Shown in pieces: positions 49,946 to 61,738 of a stretch of DNA of 64,000 nucleotides (its first letter is position 1; each line of letters begins with the position of its first letter). Source of the DNA: Sipunculus nudus (taxonomy: Eukaryota; Annelida; Sipuncula; Golfingiida; Sipunculidae); contig CM049313.1 in the NCBI GenBank assembly GCA_026874595.1, positions 15,559,508 through 15,623,507 on the forward strand. The letters are read 5' to 3'. A program made the position numbers and the translations under genes. The notes below the pieces were generated by a model. It worked only from the letters and a program-made list of their open reading frames with translations, made no database searches and was not told the DNA's origin.

Positions 49946-51160
49946 TTCGAACACTGTGCCTTTGATCAATCCCTACTTAGACAAAATGTGCTAAATAAGC
50001 AGGAGGACAGAGGAACAGTTGTAATTATATCACAAGATACAACATGAGCTCTTAGATTTAAATTACAGTTTGAATTAATCTGTTTAAGTAAATATATATA
50101 GTTAAAATGGGCACTACCCTTGATTCTAAGATGGCTAACAAACAACAACACTGTTTGTCATGCATTGCAGTCTGTCCTTGATCATGCGAGTCAATTCGAA
50201 TAAGTCGGACCTGATTACCCATGAGGTCAGGAGCCATAATAGATTAGTCAGTTCTGTCCAAGGCTTCTACAGCCAGTCTCCAGTATCACCAGCACCTAAG
50301 GTTAGGTCTCAGTAACAGAGGCCAGGAAATTGGATGGTTCAAGTCTGAAATGTCATATCATAGTTCCTAGGCTCCCAACATTACAAGGTGTTGTTACCCT
50401 TGTTCCACCAGGCTGCTGAGTGGCATTCTCTGTGTGACATGCTATATTTCATTTAGATGTTTTTTTTATGAAAAGGTACAAAAGTACTATTCTTCTTTTT
50501 TTCAATATTAGGTTTACAGGGCTCCCCATTAACAGTTTACTGCCTGCCCTGGGTAAGTAAAGGTATGGAAAATTTAAATGGTGGGGGCAACCAAAAGTGC
50601 GCTCTTACTTGCTGATTGGGCATGTGGGTCCAACATAAAACCTTTACACAAAGATATGAATCTTAACTTATCTGAAATAAGCCATTTATTTCCTGGACAA
50701 CTGAAATCTTATTGTACAACCTGCATGTTTATCTGTGCAAAGTCAACAGAGAAATATTGATAACAAACAAACATTTGAATTTGTTTATTGTTGAAAGATA
50801 ATAATTTTGAACACAATGTGTTTGTGGCTGCAGGCACTGATTTTTGTAGGACAAGTGAAAATGTACTAGATGTTACTTACCTTAGGGCAAGTACTTTCAA
50901 AAGTTTATGTCACGCCCTCATTTATAGCAATGAGCATGTATGTGGTGTTACCTTATGAATGATGAAAATAAACATACAATAAGAATAAATATTTTTCATG
51001 TTAAAACTTTTAAGATTCAAGTTTTTACGTCAACAAAATGCTAATTATGACCAAAAAGGACTACCCTAGAGCAGACCATCAATCTTTGATTTTCTGGGGA
51101 GATTTTCAAAATGTTACATGTGAGAAAAATGGCAGGAAATCACGAGACCACAAGGTTACA
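49946..51160. other. No gene found
   Basis: AT-rich sequence without coding islands or recognised repeats. Confidence 0.4.
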
Positions 51161-53403
51161 AACAAGGGACCTATGGGTCACGACGCTCAGCTGTTATATA
51201 TGATAAAAAAATATTATTTAGAAATGTGGCACATGCTGGTTTTGTGTGGTAATAAATATAAGCTGTATTATGAGTTGTTGTTGTTAAGCTTATGTATGAT
51301 TTTGATAGTACCTTTGGAGACGGGGAAGAGGATTGATTTCATTTATTTTATTAACAAATGGAGTACTATTGTAACACAAATTTTGACTTGGCCATATAAC
51401 TTATAAGCAGAACATATAATATAAGAGTTTAACTATTTATTAAAAAAAATACAAATATTGTCCCAAATATAATTTTTATTAAAAATAATAAGAGAATCAT
51501 ATGATTTTTTAAAATGAAATATAACTGATATGATTATTAAAATAATATTAAAGAATATATTCATGAATGCATTCATGAATACATTTTGAAAGTATTTGCA
51601 CGAGTATTCATATATTTTCATTTTTACCTGAATTCCCATTCTTTATGCAAGAAATTTTATAAAGGAGTACAAAATCATATTCGTATTTAAATACAATTAC
51701 AAAGTATTTGCACCATGTCTGGAATTTATTCAGTTTTCACCAAACAATGATGTTGAGAATCCAGAATATACAAAATTCACACATTTAAATAATGATCATA
51801 AGTACCTGGTTTTATGGCTTTTATTTATATTAAAAAATAACTGTAAAAAATTCATTTTGGACTAATTTCACATCAATGTACACACTAGACACAGCAGGAA
51901 TCTAGATTAATATTATCAACTGCATCTTTGTCTAATTTCCTTTATATGATCCCTAATGATTAGTAATGAATAATTACTTCTTTATCATTAAAATTGAACT
52001 GAAAAATGCCATAGGTGACTGCATGGTGTTATTTGGAATATGTGACATTCTACCCATCGATCAAAGATTCTTATATCATCAGTAACTGCAAGTTAATTTC
52101 CTGTTATTATAAACTAACAAATTCCTTTTCTATTTTTCTTTAATTTGTTATTAAAAACCGATAAAAATTTATTAATTTATTGTTTTTTGTTATGTTCTTG
52201 GTTAAAACTACTAGATGAGTTGGGTTGGACACCTGGATCAACTGTGGCTTGCCATAAGCTGCCTGGATTCCATGTATGCCTCGCCTCAAGCGTGTATAAT
52301 TTGATGAAAGGTCAACAAAGTCAACATACAGGTGACTCAAGAGGGGCTGGAGAGAGCCAAAGTCTGACAGGGTCTCATAAAAAACATTATTAAAAGCTAC
52401 AATTTTTGGCCAATTTCTTTCAGCTTTCTAAACTAAAAAGCTGAAATGTTTATGTGTGCATGATATGAAAATTATATCAACAGTGCTCACGGGAAACAAA
52501 CGTGCCATGGTCACAGTTGGGCAAAATTTAAGGTACTAATTTTATATTTATACTAAATAAAATTTGAAAAATTCAGAACTAATTTTGGGTATTCAATTGA
52601 ATCTTGATTAAATAATGTTACATCCCTGACAAAAAAATCTCTAGCTCCAGCAATGCTCTTGTTAAGGGAGTAAATATATTTCTTGATTTTTTACAAAGTG
52701 CATTATGTTTGGGCCCATAACTTAAAACAATTATACAGTACTGATATCATTCTGGCATGCACATAGAGAATGAAAAATATGTATATTATTTATGATTAAA
52801 GTCAGATCAGTGGTTTTGATATTAGGCAGTCTTGAAGTGTAACAATGGGTTTTTAATGGAAAAATGAAGTTTTTCATTAATATCTCGAATGTCCTAGTGA
52901 CCAAATTCTTGGCATGGTAGGGCATTTTGGAGACATCTAACTGTATGCCGAATTTAAGGAACTTAGAGCTGAAGCTGGGGAGCTGAGCTCTTGCAAACTG
53001 CATAACAATAGCTTGATGTAAACAATATGTTACATGGTGCTTGAAAACTTGATTAAAATCTACAGTTTTTGATCAACTGGTTTCAAATTTTTGGTGTTAA
53101 CAGTTGAAATGCTAACAAAAACATGCTGTGAAAATTAAATCCACAGTACTTACAGGAAAAAAACGTGCCATGGTCAAAGTTGGGCAAAATTTAAGGTACC
53201 AATTTTTTATTTTTATTAATATTTTAAAAAATTTAAAAGATTTTCATCTAATTTTGGGTATACAATTTAATTTTGATTAATTAAAGTTATATTACTGGAA
53301 AAAAGGTCCATAGCATTAACATTTTTTGTGTTAAGTGATCAAATATCTTTTCTGATTTTTTACAAAATGCATTATGTTTGGGCCCATAACTTTTTTAAAT
53401 AAA

Positions 53404-55147
53404 ACTAGAATACGGGTAGTCGACAAGCGACTACGTGTATCCGCCTAAATCAGAGTGGAACGGGTGAAGTGAGGCATGGATTAAGTGGCAAGGGGAAATA
53501 GAGTGAAGTGTTGCATATTAGCATGGATGTCTGGAGCCAAATTGTGTATGAAGGTTGCCCCCCCTACCACAAAATCCAGAAAGCCGTCCCAGTATGCAAA
53601 ATTTAAGGCAGATAAGTCAAACCACTACATGTATATGAGTGATTTTAGCCCGTGGCAGACAATCAGATGGATGCTGAGCAAAAATGGTTGCAGGTGACGG
53701 CACCAGTTTTGCGTATGATAAAGAGCTATGTGAGAACTATACACATGCAAAACTTTGGCCCAATCGGTCAAACGGTTCCCAAGATATGAGCTTGGATGTC
53801 TGCTGCATAAACTAGAATGCAGGTGGCTCCACTTGTCATAAAATCAAGAGAGCTGTTGGGGATGTATAAACCTGCAAAATTTTAGCCAGATATGTCAAAC
53901 CACTGCCGGGTTATGAGTGATTTTATCCCATGGCAGACAAACAGACAGGAACTGTGCAAAAATGGCTGCAGGTGGCGCCACAAGTTTTGCGTATGTTATA
54001 TAGCTCTCCAAGGGCTACATTTGTGCAAAAAAATTTTCCTGATCGGTCAAACGGTTCCCGAGATATGAGCTTGGATGTCTGCAGCGTAAACGTGAATGTA
54101 GGTGGTGCCACCAGTCATAAAATCAGAAAAGCTATCCAGGATGTATACGCATGCCGAATTTCAGGTGAATTAGTCAAGTCACTGCAGAGATATGAGTGAT
54201 TTTAACCCAAGGCAGACAAACAGATGGACACTGTGCAAACATGGTCGCAGGTGGCGCCACCATTTTTTGTGTATGTTATAAAGCTCTCCAAGGGCTACAT
54301 TTGTGCAAAAAAATTTTCCTGATCGGTCAAACGGTTCCCGAGATATGAGCTTGGATGTCTGCAGCGTAAACGTGAATTTAGGTGGCGCCACCTGTCACAA
54401 AATCTGAAAAGCTATCCAGGATGTATACGCATGCCAAATTTCAGGTGAATTAGTCAAGTCACTGCAGAGATATGAGTGATTTTAACCCAAGGCAGACGAA
54501 CAGATGGACACTGTGCAAACATGGTTGCAGGTGGCGCCACCATTTTTTGTGTATGTTATAAAGCTCTCCAAGGGCTACATTTGTGCAAAAAAATTTTCCT
54601 GATCGGTCAAACGGTTCCCGAGATATGAGCTTGGATGTCTGCAGCATAAACGTGAATGTAGGTGGCGCCACCTGTCACAAAATCAGAAAAGCTATCCAGG
54701 ATGTATACGCATGCCAAATTTCAGGTGAATTAGTCAAGTCACTGCAGAGATATGAGTGATTTTAACCCAAGGCAGACGAACAGATGGACACTGTGCAAAC
54801 ATGGTTGCAGGTGGCGCCACCATTTTTTGTTTATGTTATAAAGCTCTCCAAGGGCTACATTTGTGCAAAAAAATTTTCCTGATCCGTCAAACGGTTCCCG
54901 AGATATGTGGGTTTATGTGTGGAAACAGACGCACAAACGGACGCAGAGCGCAGAGGAAAGGTCAGAGGTCAAAACAAAATCGGGGCGCAGCAGATCACAT
55001 GTGACCCGAACATAATCCCGGGTTTCGTAAAATTCCGCCCAGCGGTTACGGAGGAGTTCTCCGGAAACCTAGGCGGCGGCGGCGGCGGCGGCGGCGGCGT
55101 GCAGCTGAAAACATAGTATCCGCAAAACTCTGTTTTGGCGGATACAA
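53404..55147 (+). mobile_element. Element E3, nested in L2
   Basis: Starts ACTAGAATACGGGTAGTCG, ends GGCGGATACAA. About six ~280 bp core units with GGTGGCGCCACC every ~140 bp, then (CGG)9 at 55072-55099 and the terminal hairpin (GTATCCGC / GCGGATAC). The last core units are nearly identical to each other, indicating recent homogenisation. The intact L1 copy shows the same site without the insertion (TTTTTTAAATTAAATAATAC). Confidence 0.8.
55072..55099 (+). repeat. (CGG)9 tract in E3
   Basis: Perfect CGG run at the position that is CGG-repeated in E1 on the same element strand. Confidence 0.93.
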
Positions 55148-55515
55148 TAATACAGACATAATTTCTTGCATGTACATAGGAACTATATAGAGGAATATTT
55201 ATGGTAAATATGAGGTAAAACAGATGAGTGGTTTTGATATTAGGCAGTCCTGAAGTGTGAAAATAGGTTTTTAATAAAAAATTGAGGTTTTTCCTTAATT
55301 TCTCAAGGGAACAAAGTTGCAAACACCCAGTTTTCGGCTTGGTAGGAGATCTTGGGGACATCTAACATTATGCCGAATTTTGGATTCCTAGGTCCTACGG
55401 TTTCAAAACGTGCCACATCTACGGACGGACGGACGGACGGACGGACAGACGGACGGACGACGGACAATGGACCACGACTATAGCTCAGATGACTTATAGT
55501 CAGCTGAGCTAAAAA

Positions 55516-56327
55516 TCCCCTTATCATCTCATAATAAAGAATTTCTTAGCATATCTGCAAAGAGTGCATATATAATATTCATGCAGAATGTCTAAATACT
55601 GAAATATATATTGAATTTTAGATATAGCATGAAATATATCACAGTTTTACAAGGCTTTTAATAGGAAGTAAAATGGGAGAGTCCAGAATGCTCAGGTAAA
55701 AATCAATATAGAGTAACAGAGGATTTTGGAGCCTCCCAAGAGCAGGATATATTTTAAGCATTGTATAAAATGTAACCAATTTAGTAATATTTTATGTCTT
55801 TTTCACAAGGCCAAAATAAAAAAAAATGTATGGTTCTCAGGAACTTTTTTTTCAGAAATCAATACGGGTGGGCGTTTTTTTTTTATATTTAATTTTTTGT
55901 TATGTTTCGATAAAAATGTCAAATGATAAGAAAAAAGCATGATTATAACAGATTTATTTTGCAAAACAAGTAAGAGCACTACATAGCAAAGGAAAGTGTA
56001 TGATATATCTTCTTGAAAGAAATGTCCAAGCGGCTTGAGATCAAAATTGGTAAGTTTCTTTTGAAAATCAAAATAAAAATTTTTTATGCGTGATTTAGTT
56101 GATGCAGGCGATGCCTTAGCCATGACAACATGACATTCAGGCCTTCTGAAATAAACTGATAGGGCCTGGAGTCATGATGGCAGTCACAACAGAACGCCCA
56201 TTCTAAGGGTCGGATCAAAATATTTACTGTCTGGTATTATTTGGCATCACAGGCTTATATAGTCGTATTATATGTGCTTAATATCGAAGAAAAAATGTTG
56301 TTACACAAAAATAATTACATTTATTAC
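55516..56327. other. No clear gene
   Basis: AT-rich. A 106-codon minus-strand ORF at 55803-56123 begins MAKASPASTKSRIKNF just after an acceptor-like TTTATTTCAG, but it is low in complexity and ends without a convincing donor. Not recognised. Confidence 0.4.
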
Positions 56328-56480
56328 CTTCTTTCATCACTGTGGCACCGATTCACGTGAAGCGGTACTTCGCATTCAAAAGTGAAGGTGTCATGGCGCG
56401 GTCGTATATGAAAACTTGGAAGTCGGAAGCCGGACGCCGGAAACCAAGGAATCGTTTTATAAATAATGCAGTTTAAAGAT
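56328..56480 (-). promoter_or_regulatory. Promoter/5' UTR exon candidate, minus strand
   Basis: The stretch contains GCGCGGTCG and repeated GGAAG/CCGGA words (ETS-like) between about 56395 and 56460. On the minus strand it is followed by a short stretch ending in a plausible donor, GAAGAAAG-type context then AAG/GTAATA at 56328. This could be a non-coding first exon of a gene transcribed leftward, TRPM included, but no link to a coding exon is visible. Confidence 0.18.
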
Positions 56481-56705
56481 TATACAAAATGCTAACGCTT
56501 CAATACCGTTTTGTTTTTTCCCCGATAGAATAAGATCTTTATTATCATTCTGTAAAGAATGATAGTTATCCATTCTTCAATCTGAACGTTATGGACGATT
56601 TTGTGCTCGGAAGCAATCTCGGAAGTCAGTCAGAAGTGCTGGGATGTTATCCAATGTGTATAACTCGGAAGTCACAGAGACGCACTGGTTAACTTGTGGT
56701 CAGTT
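56400..56705 (+). repeat. ~300 bp inverted repeat, left arm
   Basis: Contains AAAACTTGGAAGTC, GATAGAATAAGATCTTT, AGTTATCCAT, GTGCTCGG, AATGTGTATAACT and CGCACTGGT in this order. The same words, slightly changed, occur in the same order on the minus strand of 59770-60070. Confidence 0.65.
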
Positions 56706-56865
56706 AAGAGCCACAGCCCAAATGCAGTTTCATTATAATTATAGTTGCATGCATATATTAAAATTGCTTATGCATGATTCTGCTTTAAATGCGTGAATAA
56801 CACAAAACATGATACATAATCGGAAAAACTATAAGTTCTTAATTTTTTTATTTGTAAATTTAATA

Positions 56866-56892
56866 TAAATATATATATATATTATATATATA

Positions 56893-56954
<62 letters not shown>
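56866..56954 (+). repeat. Interrupted TA microsatellite
   Basis: TA-rich stretch of about 89 bases with a few TTATA interruptions. Confidence 0.9.
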
Positions 56955-56956
<2 letters not shown>

Positions 56957-57384
56957 ATATATGTGATGGTATTTTCACTTAATATATTTCACCCTATCTA
57001 GAGCTATGTTTTGTGAAAATTATTTATATTAACATGGGGATGGTATGGGAAGGGATAAATTTTTAAAATATGCAATGTAAAGAGGACATTTTGAGGCACC
57101 TTAAACGAAAGATTATGAAGATTTTCTGTTCCGCAACTATACTCCTACATGTATTGGAACAATGTATTCAAACTTCAGGTTGTTGGGCTTTAATATTTAT
57201 ATTTCTATAACATTACGGTATAAATTGGAAAGTCCAAATATTCAAATGTTAATGTCAATGATGAAATGCGCGTCTATACATTTATAACTTGCAAAATGTC
57301 ACTACTAGTATTTAAATGTAGTAATCGTTGTAAAATAATTGATATGTTAAAGTCTTATGACAATCTTAGCATTTTACCGAATTT

Positions 57385-57600
57385 TGTGATCTGAGAGCGC
57401 ACATGCAGACTCGGACAGCACAGTGCGCGAGTCTGAGTATCAGCCGAGGAGCCGTGAGATTTTTCACGGTCGATCCCAACCCGAGCTGAGCTCTGTGGGA
57501 TGACCGTGTATGACTCACACGGTACTGCGATGGGGGGGGGGGGGGGGAATGGGGATTCCTCGGTGTTATGCTTGCGCCCTCTATGGATGCACCACTGAAT
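57385..57600 (+). mobile_element. Highly diverged SINE family A copy
   Basis: GTGAGATTTTTCACGGTCG, GAGCTGAGCTCTG and GGGATGACCGTG follow the same order as the minus-strand body of the other three copies. The head region (GCGAGTCTGAGTATCAGCC) is a decayed B box. A G16 run (57532-57547) sits in the body. Old copy in opposite orientation to the rest. Confidence 0.5.
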
Positions 57601-59241
57601 AATAAATATGGTATAATAAACCCTAATACGGCATTAAAAATACAGTTATAAATTACGATGTCATTCAAAATAAAAACAGTAATATATTTTCCATACGTTG
57701 AACAAATATAAAAATTCAATATATCCCAGTAGGTCATCGCTAGAAAAAACATACATGTATCAAATACAAAACGAAATGTCCTTCAATATGTCAGAGTTCT
57801 ACGATATTTAAAAAAAAAGTTAAAATATATCTTAGAAAAGACATACAACAGTCCAGGTAATATATAACATACTAATACATGTGTGATTATAAAATCTTAT
57901 CGATTTGTATATTTAAGCAAATAATTTTTTTTAAAACTAAAATCAATTCTTTTTCAAGTTTTAACTCTTTCTTTCAAACTTTTTCAATCTTGATATTTAT
58001 ATATTAAAATTCACTCCTGATGTTTCAACATCACATTTCAACTCCAAATAAATGGATATTTAATAATATTTTAAAGTATATTTGCAACTGATTTCACTCT
58101 CATACGTTATAATATGTGCATGATAAGGGCATGTAAACAGAATGTGCTCCCTTCAACTTCGGATAACTGTATACGATTACAAGGATCTCGATCAGAAATT
58201 ACAATTTTGAATGTAAAATCTTTAATAAATAACCATATAGAATCTTTATCGACACGTAAGACATCTGGGGCTTCAAGTAAAAGTCTGTCTAGAGGTGACC
58301 TGGTGTTTTAAAGATGCTACGGGATATAGGCATTTTTATTGAACCTGTTGCTCATCTTTATGATTCATTCCTTTAAATTCCACATAAAAATGATGACACC
58401 ATGCAATAATGGAACCAAACCGGATTGATAAATCAAGTTAGATATTTACCGCTAAGACAAATATTTCAATTACAAATATTAATTATTCCCATTCTACTTC
58501 TGCTGTATAGAAATTTTTTATCTTTATATAAAAATATATGCATCTGAATATTCCGTGTATACTCACTATTTTTATTTGATTCATATTTTTATGCTCAGAA
58601 ACAAAATTAACCAGAATATAATCGGAATTCTCGATACAGAAGTACCGTGCGCTTTCGGACCCCCTTCTCTCCGGACTTAATAGTTGCTGGTATCAGGTTC
58701 TACAAATAAACAGATTTTTTTATATCTATAACATTTGCTCTGTAACAATTTATTTTTAAACATTTAATGAACTTTTTTTGGCTATGCAAAATGTTTTGTT
58801 TGATGTTTTATTGATTTTTTAGTTGACGTATTTTACAAATATATATATATATATAAAGTATATAAATGTTTGTGTCCTGTGGTTTTGCAAATTTTCAGAA
58901 CATTAATTTGATGAATATTGTGCCTAACTGCATAAAAAATATCGATTATATATTGAATCGTTCTGCAAAAACAGAAACTATTGTTTTTTATATGATGGTA
59001 AAATGTTACAATCGGGATCATATCTATTTACACATGCATTTTGTATTTTTTTCTGTCAAGGTATTGTTAATGCTTGTGGTTATTTTTTTGCAGGATACGT
59101 CTGATGAAATCAGTAGCAAACAAATTTTTGTAAAGCATCATGTATATTATGCTATTTTGGCAAAATTTCAAAACATGAATTGAAACAGGTTCCATTTACA
59201 GCAGGTATATATATAGGGGAAAATATCACATTGCAATGTGA

Positions 59242-59242
<1 letters not shown>

Positions 59243-59308
<66 letters not shown>
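59243..59308 (+). repeat. TA microsatellite
   Basis: About 33 TA units, followed by three ACATACAT units. Overlapping ORFs (YIYIYI) are artefacts. Confidence 0.95.
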
Positions 59309-59311
<3 letters not shown>

Positions 59312-59769
59312 CATACATATATATATAAATGTGTGCAACCTGACCATTAAATGTAAAATATAATTTGGCATAAAAAGTATTACATAATAGATAAGAGTTT
59401 AAGAGATTCCTAATCATGATTAAATTTTTTGGTCAATGGAAGAGGAAAAGGTTTTTCAATTGATACATGATAAATAAAATATTTTGTTCGAAACACCCTT
59501 GTTAAAACATTTACTGGACGTTTTGTGGTTCTGTCAAATTATCTGTTTAACTCTCTATGATATTATCAGGGTAATTTTTAAAATATTAACAAATCTTTAT
59601 TTTTTTTTTCATGTTTCCACAAACAAAAAATACGGTAATAGCGAAAATATTGATGAGTAATTATATAATCTTGTTTTACAACATGAAATAAAATATCAAT
59701 ATAATATATTATAAAAAACAGCATAATTAATGTTACAAAACAGAGTTTATGATAAATATGTGATATTGA

Positions 59770-60070
59770 AGAAACCGAAAATGCTTGACACGTTTGCTGA
59801 CGACATGATGACCAGTGCATTAGCCATTACTGGCTAGTTTTACACATGTTATTTGGACCATAACCGGGCATTACCGAGCAAGAAATAGTCTATAACTTCA
59901 GATGGATAACTTTGATTTTTTACATAATGATAGAAAAGACCTTATTCTATCAATAAAAATAAAATGGTACTTTCTATTGATGTAGTATCATTTTAATTAT
60001 GCTTCGAACATTGCTTTATTTAAAAAATCCTTGCTTCCGACTTCGGACTTCCGAGTTTTACACATAGCCG
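59770..60070 (-). repeat. ~300 bp inverted repeat, right arm
   Basis: Minus strand reads AAAACTCGGAAGTC, GATAGAATAAGGTCTTT, AGTTATCCAT, TTGCTCGG, CATGTGTAAAACT and TGCACTGGT, matching the left arm at 56400. The spacer is about 3.06 kb. Confidence 0.65.
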
Positions 60071-60176
60071 TTTGGAAATCCCCTACCGGAAGTTATGATT
60101 CTCCCGCTGACAGACGTTGAGACGAGTTTTTCGAGTAAAACCAGCCTCGGTATTAAAAACTGCTGCACGAATACAC
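60070..60176 (+). promoter_or_regulatory. Promoter and 5' UTR exon candidate, plus strand
   Basis: This short stretch is richer in CG dinucleotides than its surroundings. It contains ACCGGAAGT (ETS/GABP-type site) near 60084 and ends at a strong GTAAGT donor. It directly borders the right arm of a 300 bp inverted repeat and precedes the ORF at 60252. Confidence 0.3.
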
Positions 60177-60251
60177 GTAAGTAAACCGTGGATGTAATAA
60201 TTATTATTTTCCCCAACATAATAACGTTACTTTTTGTCTTAACTCAGGAAA

Positions 60252-60410
60252 ATGGCAGTTCGAGAAGTAGATGAAAATGAAAAAGTAGTGTCAGAAATGG
60301 CGTGCACATCTGCACATACTAGAATTGATTCAAACCCAATAGCTTGTACTGTCACCCCATCGTCTCCAGTTCATCTAAAATCGACGTTTGGGGTGACAAG
60401 CTGTCGCTAG
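60252..60410 (+). CDS. Short plus-strand ORF, possible first coding exon
   Basis: An ATG in good context (GAAAATGG) opens 52 codons starting MAVREVDENEKVVSEM and ending at a TAG. It is preceded by a plausible 71-base intron: donor CAC/GTAAGT at 60177 and acceptor TTAACTCAG/G ending at 60247. A possible internal donor (TTTGG/GGTGAC region, about 60390) would let the exon splice onward before the stop. A CCGGAAGT ETS-type site sits about 90 bases before the donor, as in many housekeeping promoters. I do not recognise the product and found no further exon in the remaining 3.6 kb, so this may be the 5' end of a gene running off the window or a non-functional ORF. Confidence 0.35.
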   Translation: MAVREVDENEKVVSEMACTSAHTRIDSNPIACTVTPSSPVHLKSTFGVTSCR

Positions 60411-61138
60411 CGATGCCTGAGAACCATACCTTTTATTGTTCTTGGCCTAATATTATGAATTTTAATACATATTGTTACAAATTTATGTCATCCTCATATT
60501 ATGATATGATTATTAATATATATTGTGTCATTATATGATATTTTCTGATCGTATTGAATTATTACTCTAAAGGTCAGCTGTCATTTGTCAGCACAGACTG
60601 TTTACAGTAAATTACACTTTTATCAGGTTTGTCTGAGGTAGTCATTTATGGTCAGTGATCGCCTGCTACAAGAGCCAGCATTGGTCCTCACAGTCCTACA
60701 GGCAGATATTCACGCATCCAATCAGATATATTCTGATCCCCTAGAGCTAAGCTTCCAAAAGAGATTGACCAGATGCCTAATCCTGCGTTCCTGAAAGCCC
60801 TGGTATAAGTTCTTTATAAATATCTTTCAACTAGAAATTTATAAAGAGATTAATGAAGTTCAGGTCGAGACATAACAAAAGACAAGAAATGTTTGAAACT
60901 AACATAATTTGAATGCTCCTAACTGGTATCATATAGTCTTACTGGACCAGACCAATTAGGTTTTGGATGTTATTGTACCATACATCATTTATGATAGAGC
61001 TGCACTGATACTGGAAGGTGCTGACACAAAATGTTTTCATCTTAAAATTAATTACCATCCATGTCAGTCTGGACAGATGTATATCTACACTGTCAATCTG
61101 TCTGCTTTTACCGTTTGTCTGTGTAAAAAATATATAAA
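60411..61138. other. No further exon found after 60410
   Basis: Looked for a continuation of the ORF at 60252 on the plus strand; no splice-bounded open stretch stood out. Confidence 0.4.
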
Positions 61139-61678
61139 CAAGAACAATTCAAACATGCATAATATGCCCGTTGTGTATCTGGTGACCTCTGACCTCATTA
61201 AATATGGGTGAATTTTGATGAGAAGGCAGTTCAGGTGAGAAAATCTATTGGTAAATATGTAGAATGAGTTTCATGGAAATCCATAGGATATTTTAAAGTC
61301 ACCAAGGTGCCTCAAAACAGGGTGACATCTGATCTTGTTAAATATACACAGAATTTGCTGAAATCGAACTCAGGCTAGATATTTTATTGATTAACATTTC
61401 TGATGAGTTTTATCAAAATCCTTGATATTCTTCATAAGTTATCACGGCAACACCACAAAGTAGCCTAGTGACCTGTGACCTTATTAAATATGCATAGATG
61501 TTGCCCATAATCAAACCTGTGCGAGATATTAAAATCTGTTGGAAAGTAGTTATGGTGAGTTTCATGAAAATCCATCAAATCTCTGGTAAGTTTTTGTTGT
61601 GACACAAAATGTTAACGGACGGATGGTTGGTACATGTATACCATATTACTCCTGTCATATGACAGGTGTATAAAAAGC
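61139..61678 (+). mobile_element. ~540 bp repeat element, copy 2
   Basis: Starts ACAAGAACAA and ends CCTGTCATATGACAGG then TGTATAAAAA. The terminal palindrome differs in sequence from copy 1 but keeps its symmetry, i.e. compensating changes on both arms, which points to selection for the hairpin. Confidence 0.75.
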
Positions 61679-61738
61679 AATGATAGATTTCAAATAAATT
61701 TTGCACAAATATGGGTGCTGAGGCAGTGAAGTTTATCA

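Larger units (their letters stand above)
51161..55515 (+). mobile_element. Head/tail element L2 with nested E3
   Basis: Same head (AACAAGGGACCTATGGGTCA, CGACGCTCAGCTG), left region and core units as L1 at 13146. The tail at 55420-55515 has five ACGG-type units more than L1 and then GACTATAGCTCAGATGAC, TTATAGTCAGCTGAGC. Element E3 splits the second core unit at 53403/55148. Without E3 the element would be about 2.6 kb, as L1. Confidence 0.78.
56706..59769. other. AT-rich spacer inside the inverted repeat
   Basis: Very AT-rich, without a credible coding region. It holds TA microsatellites (56866-56954, 58838-58855, 59243-59308), a decayed SINE copy (57385-57600) and otherwise unrecognised sequence. 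Confidence 0.5.

Noticed and set aside
51038-51406. 122-codon plus-strand ORF at the left of L2
   Set aside because: Lies across the element head; the equivalent region of L1 is interrupted and no domain is visible.
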